Source: Serratia sp. UGAL515B_01
GTDB lineage: Bacteria; Pseudomonadota; Gammaproteobacteria; Enterobacterales; Enterobacteriaceae
Direction: 5' to 3'
Length of the DNA stretch: 64,000 bases
Assembly: GCF_033095805.1 (NCBI RefSeq)
Contig: NZ_CP109901.1
Coordinates: 1,860,001 to 1,924,000 of the forward strand
Shown: positions 36,627-45,681 of the stretch, piece by piece
How the letters are laid out: the number at the start of each line of letters is the position of its first letter
Numbering within the stretch: position 1 is the stretch's first letter
Translations under genes and position numbers: made by a program
The notes under the pieces: generated by a model
The model's input: only the letters and a program-made list of their open reading frames with translations
The model's database searches: none
What the model was told of the DNA's origin: nothing

Positions 36627-39059
36627 ATGACAATGCTGGATCTGACAACCCTAACCGAACGTACACAGACACACAAAAACACGCTAATTCACATCGTTAA
36701 GCCTCCTATCTGTACCGAGCGAGCTCAGCACTACACCGAAACCTACCAGCAACATCAGGACAAACCTCTGCCGATAAGACGCGCTTTAGCCCTCGCAAAT
36801 CATCTGGCCAAACGGACGATCTGGATCAAGAACGATGAGCTGATCATCGGCAACCAGGCCAGTCAGTTACGTGCCGCCCCTATTTTCCCCGAGTACACCG
36901 TCAGTTGGATAGAGAGTGAAATTGACGAACTGGCAGATCGCCCCGGTGCGGGTTTCTCAATCAGCGAAGAAGACAAAGCGGTATTACACGGCCTTTGTCC
37001 ATGGTGGCGCGGCCAAACAGTGCAGGATCGCTGTTACGGCATGTTTACCGACGAACAAAAGGCGCTGTTAGCCACCGGGATTATCAAGGCCGAAGGCAAT
37101 ATGACCTCCGGCGATGCTCACCTGGCGGTCAATTATGCATTGTTACTGGAGAAAGGGTTGGATGGCCTGCGAGCAAAAGTGTCTGAACGCCGTGGACGTC
37201 TGCAACTGACCGATTGGGAAGACCTGCACAAAGAGCAACTCCTTAAAGCCATCGACATCTCGTTGGCTGCCCTGAGCGAACATATTTTGCGTTTTGCCCA
37301 ACTGGCAAGAGAAATGGCGCAGGCAGAGACGCGAGTCTGGCGTCGCGAAGAACTACTGACAATGACTGACAACTGTGAGTGGATCGCCCATCAGCCACCG
37401 CAAACTTTCTGGCAGGCACTGCAGCTGTGTTATTTTATTCAGCTATTCCTGCAGATTGAGTCCAACGGACACTCAGTTTCTTTTGGCCGTCTCGATCAAT
37501 ATCTCTACCCTTGGTACCGTCGTGACGTTGAACTGGAACCGAACCTGCCGCGTGAAAAAGCCATTGAGATGCTGCATAGCTGCTGGTTAAAACTTCTTGA
37601 AGTCAACAAGATCCGCTCTGGATCACACTCTAAAGCCTCAGCGGGTAGCCCACTCTATCAGAACGTGACTATCGGTGGCCAAAAGTGGGTGAATGGCGAA
37701 ATAAATGACGCAGTTAACCCACTCTCTTACACAATCCTGGAATCCTGTGGCCGCTTGCGTTCCACACAGCCAAACCTCAGCGTGCGTTATCATGCCGGCG
37801 TCAGTAACGATTTCCTTGATGCCTGCGTGCAGGTTATCCGCTGTGGTTTCGGCATGCCAGCCTTCAACAACGATGAGATTGTTATCCCTGAGTTTATCAA
37901 GTTGGGAGTCGAACCGCAGGATGCTTACGATTACGCCGCAATCGGCTGTATCGAAACCGCTGTAGGCGGCAAGTGGGGCTATCGTTGCACCGGCATGAGT
38001 TTCATCAACTTTGCCCGTGTGATGCTCGCTGCGCTGGAACAAGGACGAGACGCCTCCTCCGGCAAGATTTTCCTGCCACAGGAGTTGGCCTTATCCGAAG
38101 GTAACTTTAGTCACTTCGACCAAGTGCTGGATGCCTGGGACACACAGATCCGTTATTACACCCGTAAGTCAATTGAAATTGAATGCGTGGTGGATACCGT
38201 TCTGGAAGAGAATGCCTACGATATCATATGCTCAGCATTGGTGGATGACTGTATTGAGCGCGGTAAGAGTATCAAACAAGGCGGTGCGAAATATGACTGG
38301 GTTTCCGGCCTGCAAGTCGGGATTGCCAACTTGGGTAATAGCCTCGAGGCCGTGCGCAAACTGGTTTTCGAGCAGGGAGCGATCGGACAGCGACAGTTAG
38401 CACAAGCCTTGGCGAATGACTTTGCCGGATTAGAGGGTGAGCAACTACGTCAACGTCTGATCAACACTGCGCCCAAGTATGGCAATGACGTCGACGATGT
38501 CGACCAATTGCTGGTTCGCGCTTACCAAACCTATATTGATGAACTGAAGAAATACCATAACACGCGTTTTGGCCGTGGCCCGATAGGGGGAACCTACTAT
38601 GCCGGGACGTCTTCCATCTCTGCCAACGTCCCATTCGGTGCTGCTACTATGGCAACGCCAGATGGCCGCAAAGCCAATACACCATTGGCTGAAGGTGCCA
38701 GCCCCGCCTCTGGTACCGACCACCTAGGACCGACGGCAGTCTTCAACTCTCTGGCCAAACTGCCCACCGAGTCGATTCTTGGTGGTGTGTTGCTCAATCA
38801 GAAACTGAATCCCTCAACGCTGGAAAATCCACACGACCGAGAAAAACTGATGCTGATGCTGCGCACGTTTTTTGAGACTTACCATGGCTGGCACGTGCAG
38901 TACAACATTGTCTCTAGGGAAACATTACTGGCAGCAAAACAACATCCTGACCAATATCGCGATTTAGTGGTACGCGTTGCTGGATATTCTGCCTTCTTTA
39001 CCGCATTATCCCCAGATGCGCAGGATGATATTATCGCGCGAACCGAACATACTCTTTAA
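36627..39059 (+). CDS. ybiW: Glycyl-radical enzyme of the pyruvate-formate-lyase-like family, YbiW-like
   Basis: An 810-residue glycyl radical enzyme, the length of E. coli YbiW (PflF). The radical Gly lies in RVAGYSAFF about residue 786, 25 residues from the end. The catalytic Cys is residue 441 in GCIETA, with the Glu two residues on that marks dehydratase-type members, as in glycerol or propanediol dehydratases, rather than true pyruvate formate-lyase. The substrate of YbiW is unknown. A start with GAGGAT upstream at 36627 is preferred over a longer frame. It is coupled to its activase gene ybiY and followed by the DeoR-type yciT. Confidence 0.92.
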   Translation: MTMLDLTTLTERTQTHKNTLIHIVKPPICTERAQHYTETYQQHQDKPLPIRRALALANHLAKRTIWIKNDELIIGNQASQLRAAPIFPEYTVSWIESEIDELADRPGAGFSISEEDKAVLHGLCPWWRGQTVQDRCYGMFTDEQKALLATGIIKAEGNMTSGDAHLAVNYALLLEKGLDGLRAKVSERRGRLQLTDWEDLHKEQLLKAIDISLAALSEHILRFAQLAREMAQAETRVWRREELLTMTDNCEWIAHQPPQTFWQALQLCYFIQLFLQIESNGHSVSFGRLDQYLYPWYRRDVELEPNLPREKAIEMLHSCWLKLLEVNKIRSGSHSKASAGSPLYQNVTIGGQKWVNGEINDAVNPLSYTILESCGRLRSTQPNLSVRYHAGVSNDFLDACVQVIRCGFGMPAFNNDEIVIPEFIKLGVEPQDAYDYAAIGCIETAVGGKWGYRCTGMSFINFARVMLAALEQGRDASSGKIFLPQELALSEGNFSHFDQVLDAWDTQIRYYTRKSIEIECVVDTVLEENAYDIICSALVDDCIERGKSIKQGGAKYDWVSGLQVGIANLGNSLEAVRKLVFEQGAIGQRQLAQALANDFAGLEGEQLRQRLINTAPKYGNDVDDVDQLLVRAYQTYIDELKKYHNTRFGRGPIGGTYYAGTSSISANVPFGAATMATPDGRKANTPLAEGASPASGTDHLGPTAVFNSLAKLPTESILGGVLLNQKLNPSTLENPHDREKLMLMLRTFFETYHGWHVQYNIVSRETLLAAKQHPDQYRDLVVRVAGYSAFFTALSPDAQDDIIARTEHTL

Positions 39060-39073
39060 TCAGTAAAAATGGC

Positions 39074-39091
39074 GGCCACCATTCGGTGGTC
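39074..39091 (+). terminator. Hairpin after ybiW
   Basis: Stem GGCCACC / GGTGGTC (one G-T pair) with a 4-base loop ending 15 bases before the yciT start. No T run, so it could partly end transcription or shape yciT translation. Confidence 0.4.
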
Positions 39092-39106
39092 GTCTATCAG
39101 GCCTTT

Positions 39107-39853
39107 ATGAATTCAAGACAACAAACCATTCTGCAGTTGGTTAATGAGCGTCGCCGCATTAGCGTAGGCGAACTGGCTCGCGCCTCTGGGGTTTCTGAGG
39201 TCACGATCCGTCAAGACCTCAATCTGTTGGAGAAACGCAACTATCTCAAGCGTGTCCACGGTTCTGCGGTAGCACTTGAGAGTGACGACGTAGATGCCCG
39301 CATGATGTCCAATTTTGTGCTCAAACAGAAACTGGCTCAATATGCTGCCTCACTGGTCGACGATGGTGAAACCATCTTTGTCGAAAGTGGTAGCGCCAAC
39401 GCCTTGCTGGCGCGCTATTTGGCCGAACGAAAGCGCGTTACGCTGATCACCGTCAGTCACTATATCGCTCATCTGCTGAAAGAGACAGATTGTGATGTGA
39501 TCGTACTCGGCGGGATGTACCAGAAAAAGAGCGAAACCGTGGTGGGGCCGTTAACGCGCATGTGTATCCAACAGGTGCATTTTAGCAAAGCCTTTATTGG
39601 CGTTGACGGTTATCAAGCTGAAACTGGCTTTACTGGCCGCGATATGATGCGTGCCGATGTGGTCAATTCGGTGCTGGCCAAGGGGGTAGAAAACATTGTT
39701 CTGACTGATTCATCAAAGTTTGGCCAGATCCAGCCCAATCCGCTACAACCAATGGATCAGATCGGGCGCGTTATTACCGACTCACGTTTGGCGCTTGACT
39801 ATCAATTTTTGCTCAAACGTCAGGGGATCAAATTGGATCTGGTCAACGAATAA
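39107..39853 (+). CDS. yciT: DeoR-family transcriptional regulator YciT
   Basis: A 248-residue DeoR-type repressor, close to E. coli YciT. The N-terminal helix-turn-helix ([20 protein letters not shown], residues 21-40) is followed by a sugar-phosphate-sensing DeoRC domain with [22 protein letters not shown] and the FIGVDGYQ and TDSSKFG segments. It is placed directly after ybiW and upstream of osmB; in E. coli it also lies next to osmB. E. coli has rnb and a different neighbour on the other side. Because it is downstream of ybiYW in the same direction, it may be co-transcribed and regulate them; that is inference. Confidence 0.92.
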   Translation: MNSRQQTILQLVNERRRISVGELARASGVSEVTIRQDLNLLEKRNYLKRVHGSAVALESDDVDARMMSNFVLKQKLAQYAASLVDDGETIFVESGSANALLARYLAERKRVTLITVSHYIAHLLKETDCDVIVLGGMYQKKSETVVGPLTRMCIQQVHFSKAFIGVDGYQAETGFTGRDMMRADVVNSVLAKGVENIVLTDSSKFGQIQPNPLQPMDQIGRVITDSRLALDYQFLLKRQGIKLDLVNE

Positions 39854-40013
39854 AGATCCCGCCATGAGGAATATATTTTTAGACAGCGATTTATACTGAT
39901 TATAAGTAAAAAATCCTAATTTCTCTTTCTATTATCCTATTTTATAATGACAATTAATTTTTTCTTTTAATAAAATGCTATACCAAGAGACAGGTCAGGA
40001 TCCTAGTTAATGC

Positions 40014-40020
40014 CTATACT
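40014..40020 (+). promoter_or_regulatory. Candidate sigmaS-type -10 element of osmB
   Basis: CTATACT preceded by GC fits the extended -10 preferred by sigmaS. In E. coli osmB is known to have a stationary-phase promoter of this sort; the match and position support a similar control here. Confidence 0.5.
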
Positions 40021-40056
40021 TGGTTACATAAAGGTTATTGCAAGGTTCAGATAGAT

Positions 40057-40073
40057 GGCTCCTAAGAGGAGCC
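40057..40073 (+). promoter_or_regulatory. Leader hairpin upstream of osmB
   Basis: Perfect 7-bp stem GGCTCCT / AGGAGCC with a 3-base loop. The AGGAG inside the stem is not next to a start codon. Its role is unknown. Confidence 0.45.
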
Positions 40074-40206
40074 CCGTGAACATCACAAATCTCATGGTAG
40101 CGGCACCAAAGTGGTAAGGTCCACGGTTAATACGACCCGTTAGGCTGCAAGGGATTGCCACACTCGAAAGTGTTTCCATCTAGCCCATGCAGTGGAGATG
40201 ATAAAT

Positions 40207-40422
40207 ATGAGTATTAATAAACGTTTTGCTATAGCAACTATGGCGATCACCCTGTCAGTTCTCGCGAGCGGTTGTGCAGATATGTCTAAACGCGATCGTA
40301 ACACCGCTATTGGGGCAGGCGCTGGTGCGGTTGGTGGCGCTGTGCTGACAAACGGTAGTGCAGTGGGTACAGTGGGCGGTGCAGCTGTAGGTGGTCTTAT
40401 TGGTCGCCAAGTAGGAAAATAA
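40207..40422 (+). CDS. osmB: Osmotically inducible lipoprotein OsmB
   Basis: A 71-residue outer-membrane lipoprotein. The signal peptide ends in lipobox LASGC, then CADMSKRDRNTAIGAGAGAVGGAVLTNG shows the Gly/Ala-rich glycine-zipper repeats of OsmB. The ATG at 40207 is chosen since GGAGA precedes it and it leaves a typical signal peptide. It is an osmotic- and stationary-phase-induced protein in E. coli. A terminator shared with yciH follows. Confidence 0.93.
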   Translation: MSINKRFAIATMAITLSVLASGCADMSKRDRNTAIGAGAGAVGGAVLTNGSAVGTVGGAAVGGLIGRQVGK

Positions 40423-40440
40423 ACAACCGTCGCTATTCTC

Positions 40441-40484
40441 AACGCCCCATACGTACTATAGAGATATTGGGGCGTTATTTTTTT
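40441..40484. terminator. Terminator between osmB and yciH
   Basis: Perfect 8-bp stem AACGCCCC / GGGGCGTT with a 20-base loop and a TTTTTTT run for the osmB strand. It lies between convergent stop codons. Confidence 0.85.
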
Positions 40485-40809
40485 ACCCTCCTGCCAGCTT
40501 AACTTTCATGCCCTTGGCTTCGAGCAACTGTTTGAGCAACTCACGTTTGTCGCCTTGGATCTCGACCACGCCGTCCTTAACGGCCCCTCCGCAACCACAT
40601 TTCTTTTTGAGTTCAGCCGCCAGCTTCTCCAACGCTGCATCATCCAGATCGAGACCACTAATCAGACACACACCCTTGCCTTTTCGCCCGCTGGTTTGAC
40701 GCTGTATACGTACAATGCCATCACCTTTGGCACGCTGCGGTTTGATTTCTTCCTGTTTAATACGACCACTTTCGGTAGAGTAAACCAGACGACTGTTATC
40801 CTGACTCAT
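40483..40809 (-). CDS. yciH: SUI1-domain translation factor-like protein YciH
   Basis: A 108-residue protein with the SUI1/eIF1 fold. RQTSGRKGKGVCLISGLDL (residues 37-55) and KKKCGCGGAVKDGVVEIQGDKR (about 70-91, in parts KKKCGCGGAVKDG and EIQGDKR) are the eIF1-type core. In E. coli it can influence start-codon selection and stress-related translation. It follows pyrF by 10 bases, so the two form an operon. Confidence 0.95.
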   Translation of the reverse strand: MSQDNSRLVYSTESGRIKQEEIKPQRAKGDGIVRIQRQTSGRKGKGVCLISGLDLDDAALEKLAAELKKKCGCGGAVKDGVVEIQGDKRELLKQLLEAKGMKVKLAGG

Positions 40810-40819
40810 GTCTATATCC

Positions 40820-41548
40820 TTAGCTTAATGATGCTCTTATTGCACTAAGCGCTGCGGCTGGATCGGTAGATTGCGTAATTGGACGACCAATCACCATATA
40901 ATCAACCCCAGCTGCCAGCGCTTCTCTCGGAGTCATCACTCGCCGTTGATCTCCTGCGGCACTTCCCTCTGGCCTAATACCTGGCGTCACCAGTTTGAAC
41001 TCACTTCCGCAGACATTTTTGAGACGCGAAGCTTCTTGCGCCGAACAAACTACACCGTCCAAATCACACTCTCGGGTTAGACGCGCCAACCTTTCTGCTT
41101 GTTCTGCCGGTGTGAGATCAATACCAATGGTACGCAGATCATCCGCCTCCATACTTGTAAGTACGGTGACAGCGATCAGCAATGGCGCATGCGCACCATA
41201 AGGCTGCAATGCCTCTTTGGCAGCCATCATCATCCGCATACCACCGCTAGCATGGACGTTTACCATCCACACACCCAGTTCTGCCGCTGCTGCCACGGCG
41301 TGCGCCGTAGTGTTAGGAATGTCATGGAATTTCAAATCAAGGAAAACATCGAATCCCCGCTGATGCAAGTCATGCACGACACTTGGGCCGAACAGGGTAA
41401 ACATCTCTTTACCTACTTTTAGCCGGCAAGTTCTGGGGTCTATACGATCAACAAATGCCAGAGCAGCATTCCTATCAGCGTAATCTAACGCCACAATAAT
41501 TGGAGATGATTTTAAGTCATTGTTATTAAGATTATTCTCAGACTTCAC
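40820..41548 (-). CDS. pyrF: Orotidine 5'-phosphate decarboxylase
   Basis: Last step of UMP synthesis: decarboxylates OMP. The catalytic Asp-Lys-Asp cluster appears in [24 protein letters not shown] is the phosphate-binding C-terminal block, and [13 protein letters not shown] is the conserved central strand. The true start is uncertain: a GTG at 41548 (VKSENNL) gives 242 residues, close to E. coli's 245, with GAAGG upstream; a longer frame runs back to 41623 but its N-terminal residues do not resemble the family. In E. coli lapA, lapB, pyrF and yciH form one operon; here two opposed genes separate lapB from pyrF, so pyrF should have its own promoter. Confidence 0.94.
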   Translation of the reverse strand: MKSENNLNNNDLKSSPIIVALDYADRNAALAFVDRIDPRTCRLKVGKEMFTLFGPSVVHDLHQRGFDVFLDLKFHDIPNTTAHAVAAAAELGVWMVNVHASGGMRMMMAAKEALQPYGAHAPLLIAVTVLTSMEADDLRTIGIDLTPAEQAERLARLTRECDLDGVVCSAQEASRLKNVCGSEFKLVTPGIRPEGSAAGDQRRVMTPREALAAGVDYMVIGRPITQSTDPAAALSAIRASLS

Positions 41549-41874
41549 TTCTTCTACCTTCTGTAAAATAGATAAACGCAAATTAACTACCGGCACAGCT
41601 AACCGCAATATTCTACATGCCAACCCCGGAAAATCCCAGCCACAGAGAAAGGCAATAAATCATGTTCAGTCAATGTTTGTCATTAAATGTCAGAATGCAT
41701 TCAAACACCTAGCCAAAGTTAAGTAAACCGTAGTAAATTTATGTAAAAACACCATCAAAAAATTTGAAATAGATACTCAAGCTTATCAGGTTTGAAAAAT
41801 GAATTAGCTGACCTATTATTGTATACATAGAAGGAAATACCTCATCCCTTTAGAAAAACCGTCTGGAGCTAATC

Positions 41875-42135
41875 ATGAAAAATATCAAATATACTGCAGC
41901 AGTTATTACCCTAGCGTTAACTTCATTCACAGCTTTTGCCGCAGTACCGGTCGATATGCAAAAAGCTATGACATTAACAGAATCTGGCGTAATTACTGCC
42001 GGGCATGCAACCACCTTAGCGAGTCTAGAAGCAGACTTAGCAGCAAAAGCAAAAGCTCAAGGAGCCAGCAGTTATCGTGTTGTTTCCGTGAATGGTAATA
42101 ACTTGATCCACGGTAGTGCCATCATCTACAAATAA
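41875..42135 (+). CDS. BhsA/YhcN-family (DUF1471) periplasmic stress protein
   Basis: An 86-residue secreted protein. MKNIKYTAAVITLALTSFTAFA forms the signal peptide (about residues 1-22, in parts), and the mature part VDMQKAMTLTESGVITAGHATTLASLEADLAAKAKAQGASSYRV matches the DUF1471 pattern, ending in an N-N-L-I-H-G-S-A-I-I-Y-K tail. Members such as BhsA, YhcN and YdgH affect stress resistance and biofilm formation; which paralogue this is cannot be told. GGAG precedes the ATG. It has its own strong terminator and lies between lapB and pyrF on the opposite strand. Confidence 0.85.
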   Translation: MKNIKYTAAVITLALTSFTAFAAVPVDMQKAMTLTESGVITAGHATTLASLEADLAAKAKAQGASSYRVVSVNGNNLIHGSAIIYK

Positions 42136-42150
42136 ATACTCGATCATATT

Positions 42151-42179
42151 AATGGCCCGATAATTCGGGCCATTTTTTT
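42151..42179 (+). terminator. Rho-independent terminator of the DUF1471 gene
   Basis: Stem AATGGCCCGA / TCGGGCCATT with a 3-base loop and TTTTTTT, 16 bases after the stop codon. Confidence 0.92.
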
Positions 42180-42293
42180 ATTATTCCCCTAAATATTAGA
42201 AAAATATTAAATTTTTTATTACACTATAGAAGCACTTGTGTAACTGGCTTATGGCTTAATCTGATGGTTACTTCTTGCATAAAAGGCAGCAAA

Positions 42294-42587
42294 ATGAGTG
42301 AGATCTCTACACTAACCATAAAAATTCCTCTGGCATTGAAAGAAAAAATTAAAACTATCGCTGTCGAGAACCAAGTCTCCTTAAGTGCTGAGGTTTGCCA
42401 GCGGTTGGAAAACAGTTTTAATCTGCCAGTAAAATCCGGAAAAAAAGTCGTTCCTTTACATCATAGCGAAATCGACAATCAAGGTATTGAAGAGGAAATC
42501 GAACAACCCCTTAGCCAGAAGGAACTGAAAAAGTTGCGTCAGTTGCTAAAAGGTAATGCGAAAGCTGGCAAGAAAAAACAATCCTAA
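42294..42587 (+). CDS. Arc-like ribbon-helix-helix DNA-binding protein
   Basis: A 97-residue protein whose first 45 residues fit the Arc/MetJ ribbon-helix-helix fold: STLTIKIPLALKEKIKTIA (beta strand and helix A), then SLSAEVCQRLENSF (helix B). The rest is polar with an Lys-rich C-terminus (GNAKAGKKKQ) that could bind DNA or RNA. The ATG at 42294 is chosen because AAAGGCAG precedes it; an upstream start at 42264 lacks this. RHH proteins are often phage or toxin-antitoxin repressors, but no toxin partner lies next to it, and the neighbouring DUF1471 gene is separated by a terminator. Its targets are unknown. Confidence 0.8.
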   Translation: MSEISTLTIKIPLALKEKIKTIAVENQVSLSAEVCQRLENSFNLPVKSGKKVVPLHHSEIDNQGIEEEIEQPLSQKELKKLRQLLKGNAKAGKKKQS

Positions 42588-42594
42588 CGGGATC

Positions 42595-42613
42595 GGGGCA
42601 ACTTCAAGGCCCC
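42595..42613. terminator. Hairpin between the RHH gene and lapB
   Basis: Short 5-bp G/C stem GGGGC / GCCCC with a 9-base loop then ATTTTATT; lies between two convergent stop codons. Confidence 0.55.
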
Positions 42614-42616
42614 ATT

Positions 42617-43786
42617 TTATTGGCCATCAAGACCGCGAATAGGTTTTACCGAAGCCCATGCACGACACGAAGGACAGTGCCAATAGAGTGAATGCGCAGT
42701 AAAACCACATTTGTGGCAACGATAACGCGGTTTGGTACGGAGCTGTTCCCCCACCATATCGCGCAATAATAGCAGGCTCTCTTTGGCACGCCCATCTTCT
42801 GCATCGGCCAAGTGATAATCCATCAGACGATAAAACACGCGCATGGTTGGGTGATGCTGCAATTGACGATTGATGTAAGCCTGCGCCGTATCACGCCCTT
42901 CACGTTGTTCGATCAGCTCAGCCAACATCAGCTCCGCCGTAGCCCCAGTATTCTCTTCAACACAGCGCTTGAGGAACTCAGTCCATCCCTTCTGTTGCGG
43001 TAAATTTTTGTAACACTCATGCAACATCGGTAAGCTTTCGCTGACAAATTCTTTGTCTTGATCTAATACGCGCTTCAATACCTCTATTGCTTTGGCAAAA
43101 TCCTCTTGTGCCATGAAAATACGTCCAACCATGACTGACACACGGGCACATTGTTTATCTGCTGAAGCTGCACGTTTTAGCAAACTCATGGCCTTATCCA
43201 AATCGTCACTGCCCATCGCCTGCAAAGCTAACTCACAGTAAAAATGTGCAATTTCAAATCGTTGCTTATCTTTCCCTAGCTTAACCAGTCTTTCAGCAAC
43301 ATCAATAGCTTTCTGCCAATCACTAGTCGCTTGGTAGATGGTCAACAGCTGTTGCAATGCGGAAATGCGAAACTCTTCTTCATTGACCAGTTGGCTAAAC
43401 ATGTTTTCAGCACGGTCATACAGCCCTGCCGCCATATAATCGCGACCTAGCTGTTGTATTGCTAAAAGACGTTGCTCGAAGGTAAGGCAGGCACTTTCCA
43501 TCAGTGCCTGGTGGATTCGAATAGCGCGATCAACTTCACCACGAGAGCGGAACAGATTACCCAACGTCAGATGAGCTTCAACGGTGTTGCTATCCTCTTT
43601 GAGCATATCCAGAAACAGCTCGACTGCTTTATCTTGCTGATTGGAAAGCAAGAAGTTCACACCAGTCACATATTCGCGTGAGAGACGGTTGGCTTCATGT
43701 TGTTTATCCTGCTGAGCACTTCTGCGCCCCATGTACCAACCGTATGCGGCAGCTACGGGCAGCAACAGAAACAGCAGTTCTAACAT
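42617..43786 (-). CDS. lapB: Lipopolysaccharide assembly protein B
   Basis: A 389-residue protein that anchors at the inner membrane and guides FtsH-dependent control of LpxC and LPS assembly. An N-terminal membrane segment (residues 2-16) is followed by TPR repeats (about 30-330; for example YVTGVNFLLSNQQDKAVELF and GDLFRSRG-like repeats). The C-terminal rubredoxin-type zinc domain has CHKCG and CPSC pairs about 355-375. It starts 6 bases after lapA, so the two are an operon, as in E. coli where pyrF and yciH follow; here they do not follow directly. Confidence 0.95.
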   Translation of the reverse strand: MLELLFLLLPVAAAYGWYMGRRSAQQDKQHEANRLSREYVTGVNFLLSNQQDKAVELFLDMLKEDSNTVEAHLTLGNLFRSRGEVDRAIRIHQALMESACLTFEQRLLAIQQLGRDYMAAGLYDRAENMFSQLVNEEEFRISALQQLLTIYQATSDWQKAIDVAERLVKLGKDKQRFEIAHFYCELALQAMGSDDLDKAMSLLKRAASADKQCARVSVMVGRIFMAQEDFAKAIEVLKRVLDQDKEFVSESLPMLHECYKNLPQQKGWTEFLKRCVEENTGATAELMLAELIEQREGRDTAQAYINRQLQHHPTMRVFYRLMDYHLADAEDGRAKESLLLLRDMVGEQLRTKPRYRCHKCGFTAHSLYWHCPSCRAWASVKPIRGLDGQ

Positions 43787-43792
43787 AAGAGA

Positions 43793-44095
43793 TTATTCCT
43801 TGCTGACAGCTGGCAAAGGCGGAAGCTCGGTAGGCGTTGCAAGTTGAAGTTCCAACTTTTTGATTTTCCGTTCGGCACGGCCTAATCCAATGCGTACACG
43901 AAGATAAAATACCCCACAAATGATCCAGCCCAACAGAAATCCGCAGCCAAACAAGGTAGCCAATAGGGTTGATACACGAAATTCCCCTTGAGCAACTAAA
44001 TAATTAAAAGCCACTATTTGGTCATTTTGTGCACCTAGCGTGACTGAAATCACGAATATCACCAGAACTAACAAAAAAATCAGCAAATATTTCAC
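43793..44095 (-). CDS. lapA: Lipopolysaccharide assembly protein A
   Basis: A 100-residue inner-membrane protein with two transmembrane helices (residues 3-22 and about 41-67) and a cytoplasmic coiled-coil tail (RAERKIKKLELQL). It works with LapB in LPS assembly. The order lapA-lapB with 6 bases between is the conserved enteric arrangement. Confidence 0.93.
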   Translation of the reverse strand: MKYLLIFLLVLVIFVISVTLGAQNDQIVAFNYLVAQGEFRVSTLLATLFGCGFLLGWIICGVFYLRVRIGLGRAERKIKKLELQLATPTELPPLPAVSKE

Positions 44096-44553
44096 ATTCC
44101 TTCCTGCAATGCCGAGTGAATAGGATGGGTTCTAGCCCATGTTCCACAATCTACTGCGCAGTAACATAAATTTACAATACAAAGGATATCTGCCATAGCT
44201 GGCTCCCAGCCACCTAAGTTAGCATTTCCCAACGTAGCAAGGAAACCCTGAAGCACCATAAAACCACACATCTGTTGGTATATTCAGCAGGAAATGGAAC
44301 TACATAGAGGAGTTAGTGATAAGACTTCTCAACTTTTCCATTCTCTCTTGGTTTTGGGTATATCCAGCACGAGGGATAATCCTTTGTGCAAGTGACAACA
44401 TCACTTATGCTATTCATAGCGCTCCCTTCCAACTTCAAATAAAAACCGGTAAACCGCTATCAATAATACCGATTGAAAATCACGTTTGGGTAGTGGCTGG
44501 CCTTATTCGTTCTCAGCATCTGCACAGATGCTTGAATGACACCTAACAAGTTA
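44096..44553. other. lapA-pgpB intergenic region
   Basis: About 458 bases between lapA and pgpB. It holds the lapA promoter region at its left, a possible small plus-strand ORF (listed separately), and no other recognised gene. E. coli has lapA and pgpB much closer together. Confidence 0.4.
44316..44546 (+). CDS. Possible small ORF, unrecognised
   Basis: A 76-codon plus-strand frame beginning with GTG, with GAGGAG only 3 bases upstream. The N-terminus (LLNFSILSWFWVYPARG) is hydrophobic and could be one membrane segment or a signal. No family was recognised and the spacing of the ribosome-binding site is too short, so it may be chance. Confidence 0.2.
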   Translation: MIRLLNFSILSWFWVYPARGIILCASDNITYAIHSAPFQLQIKTGKPLSIIPIENHVWVVAGLIRSQHLHRCLNDT

Positions 44554-45318
44554 TTATTCTTTGTGCTCTCGTTTAGTCATCTTCTGAGACTCCTGTGGTG
44601 GAATAGTCAGGGGACCAAACCAGCGCTGTGCCAACCAACTGGCCATGGTAACCAACAGCCAACTAATAGCTACCGCCATCGCCAGATCACGCGGCCAATG
44701 CATGCCAAGTAACAAGCGGCTAGCCATGACACCAAACGCCCAAACCATCAATACCGTCACCGTCTTATAATGTCGACGTGGCCAAAGCAATCCCAGACCA
44801 AGCAGTGCCCAACTTGCAGCAAACATAGTATGCCCAGAAGGAAAAGCAAAGCCGGTCTCTGATTGCCAGTGTCTACTCAGCCATGATGGCACCTGCGTCT
44901 GCGACTGAAGTTGCTCTTTTACTAACGTGCTTCGCTCTTTACGGGAGAGTGAATAAAAATATTTTTCATCGACGTGATAGGTTGACTCTAACCACAAAAC
45001 AAACGGACGTGGCTCTTGCACTTGGTTTTTTATCGTTGACTTGATACCTTGACCGATAACAATTGCGGCAGAAAGCAAGATAAACAAACCTATTGCCGAT
45101 TTAATGCGAACACGCAAACACCACAGAAACCATCCAGATAGAAGCAAACTAGAGATGCCCCCCCAAGGTGAAGAGACCGTTTCTGTTATCCAGTACATTC
45201 CTTTCAGTAGACGGTTATCACCACCCGGCTGCCACTGCCAGCCGGCAAACCATACCAGCAGCGGCATCAACAGAAGCACAATGGCCCCAGCAGCTGTGCG
45301 CTTTGCTACCTCTAACAT
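44554..45318 (-). CDS. pgpB: Phosphatidylglycerophosphatase B / undecaprenyl pyrophosphate phosphatase
   Basis: A 254-residue PAP2-family membrane phosphatase that dephosphorylates phosphatidylglycerol phosphate and undecaprenyl pyrophosphate. The three family motifs are in order: KNQVQEPRP about residue 95, FAFPSGHTM about 160, and SRLLLGMHWPRD about 200. Several hydrophobic helices flank them. The same length as E. coli PgpB. It stands alone on the minus strand before ribA. Confidence 0.94.
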   Translation of the reverse strand: MLEVAKRTAAGAIVLLLMPLLVWFAGWQWQPGGDNRLLKGMYWITETVSSPWGGISSLLLSGWFLWCLRVRIKSAIGLFILLSAAIVIGQGIKSTIKNQVQEPRPFVLWLESTYHVDEKYFYSLSRKERSTLVKEQLQSQTQVPSWLSRHWQSETGFAFPSGHTMFAASWALLGLGLLWPRRHYKTVTVLMVWAFGVMASRLLLGMHWPRDLAMAVAISWLLVTMASWLAQRWFGPLTIPPQESQKMTKREHKE

Positions 45319-45681
45319 TCAATTTATCCTTCAACCGGAAACCACTCACAGTGTAACAATTTTATAATTTCAGAAATGTCACTAAAATTAAGCCTATGTA
45401 CCCATCTATAAACAGCAACGCGTTAATAATGACTGTTTTTCCATTTTACTGACAGCGATCCGCATCCATTTTTTTCATAAATAAAAAGGCCTATTGCAAT
45501 AATAGCCAAATCAAGACGCTGTATGCGGGTTTAATAAGCACAGCTCAGCAAGAAATTATGGCAAAATGAGGAATAATGAATCTAAATAGCTCATAACTGT
45601 GTTTTTCAGTGCTGGTCTGTTTCCTGGTCCAGACATAGGATGCACACAATGATTTGACCGGATGTGTTTGTGGAGAGTGAC
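45319..45681. other. Intergenic region pgpB to ribA
   Basis: About 360 bases, AT-rich, with the divergent promoters of pgpB and ribA. No gene, and no FMN-riboswitch structure was recognised; the ribosome-binding site GGAGA is just before the ribA start. Confidence 0.5.

Larger units (their letters stand above)
39854..40206. other. yciT-osmB intergenic region with structured osmB leader
   Basis: AT-rich up to about 40010, then a region of several short hairpins before osmB: a 7-bp stem (40057-40073), GTGG/CCAC around 40110, and ACACT/AGTGT near 40160. No other gene is seen. Together they suggest a folded leader of about 180 bases if transcription starts near 40027. Confidence 0.45.

Noticed and set aside
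42264..42587. RHH gene considered as the antitoxin of a toxin-antitoxin pair
   Set aside because: No toxin-like small gene is adjacent or overlapping; the neighbouring gene is a secreted DUF1471 protein with its own terminator.
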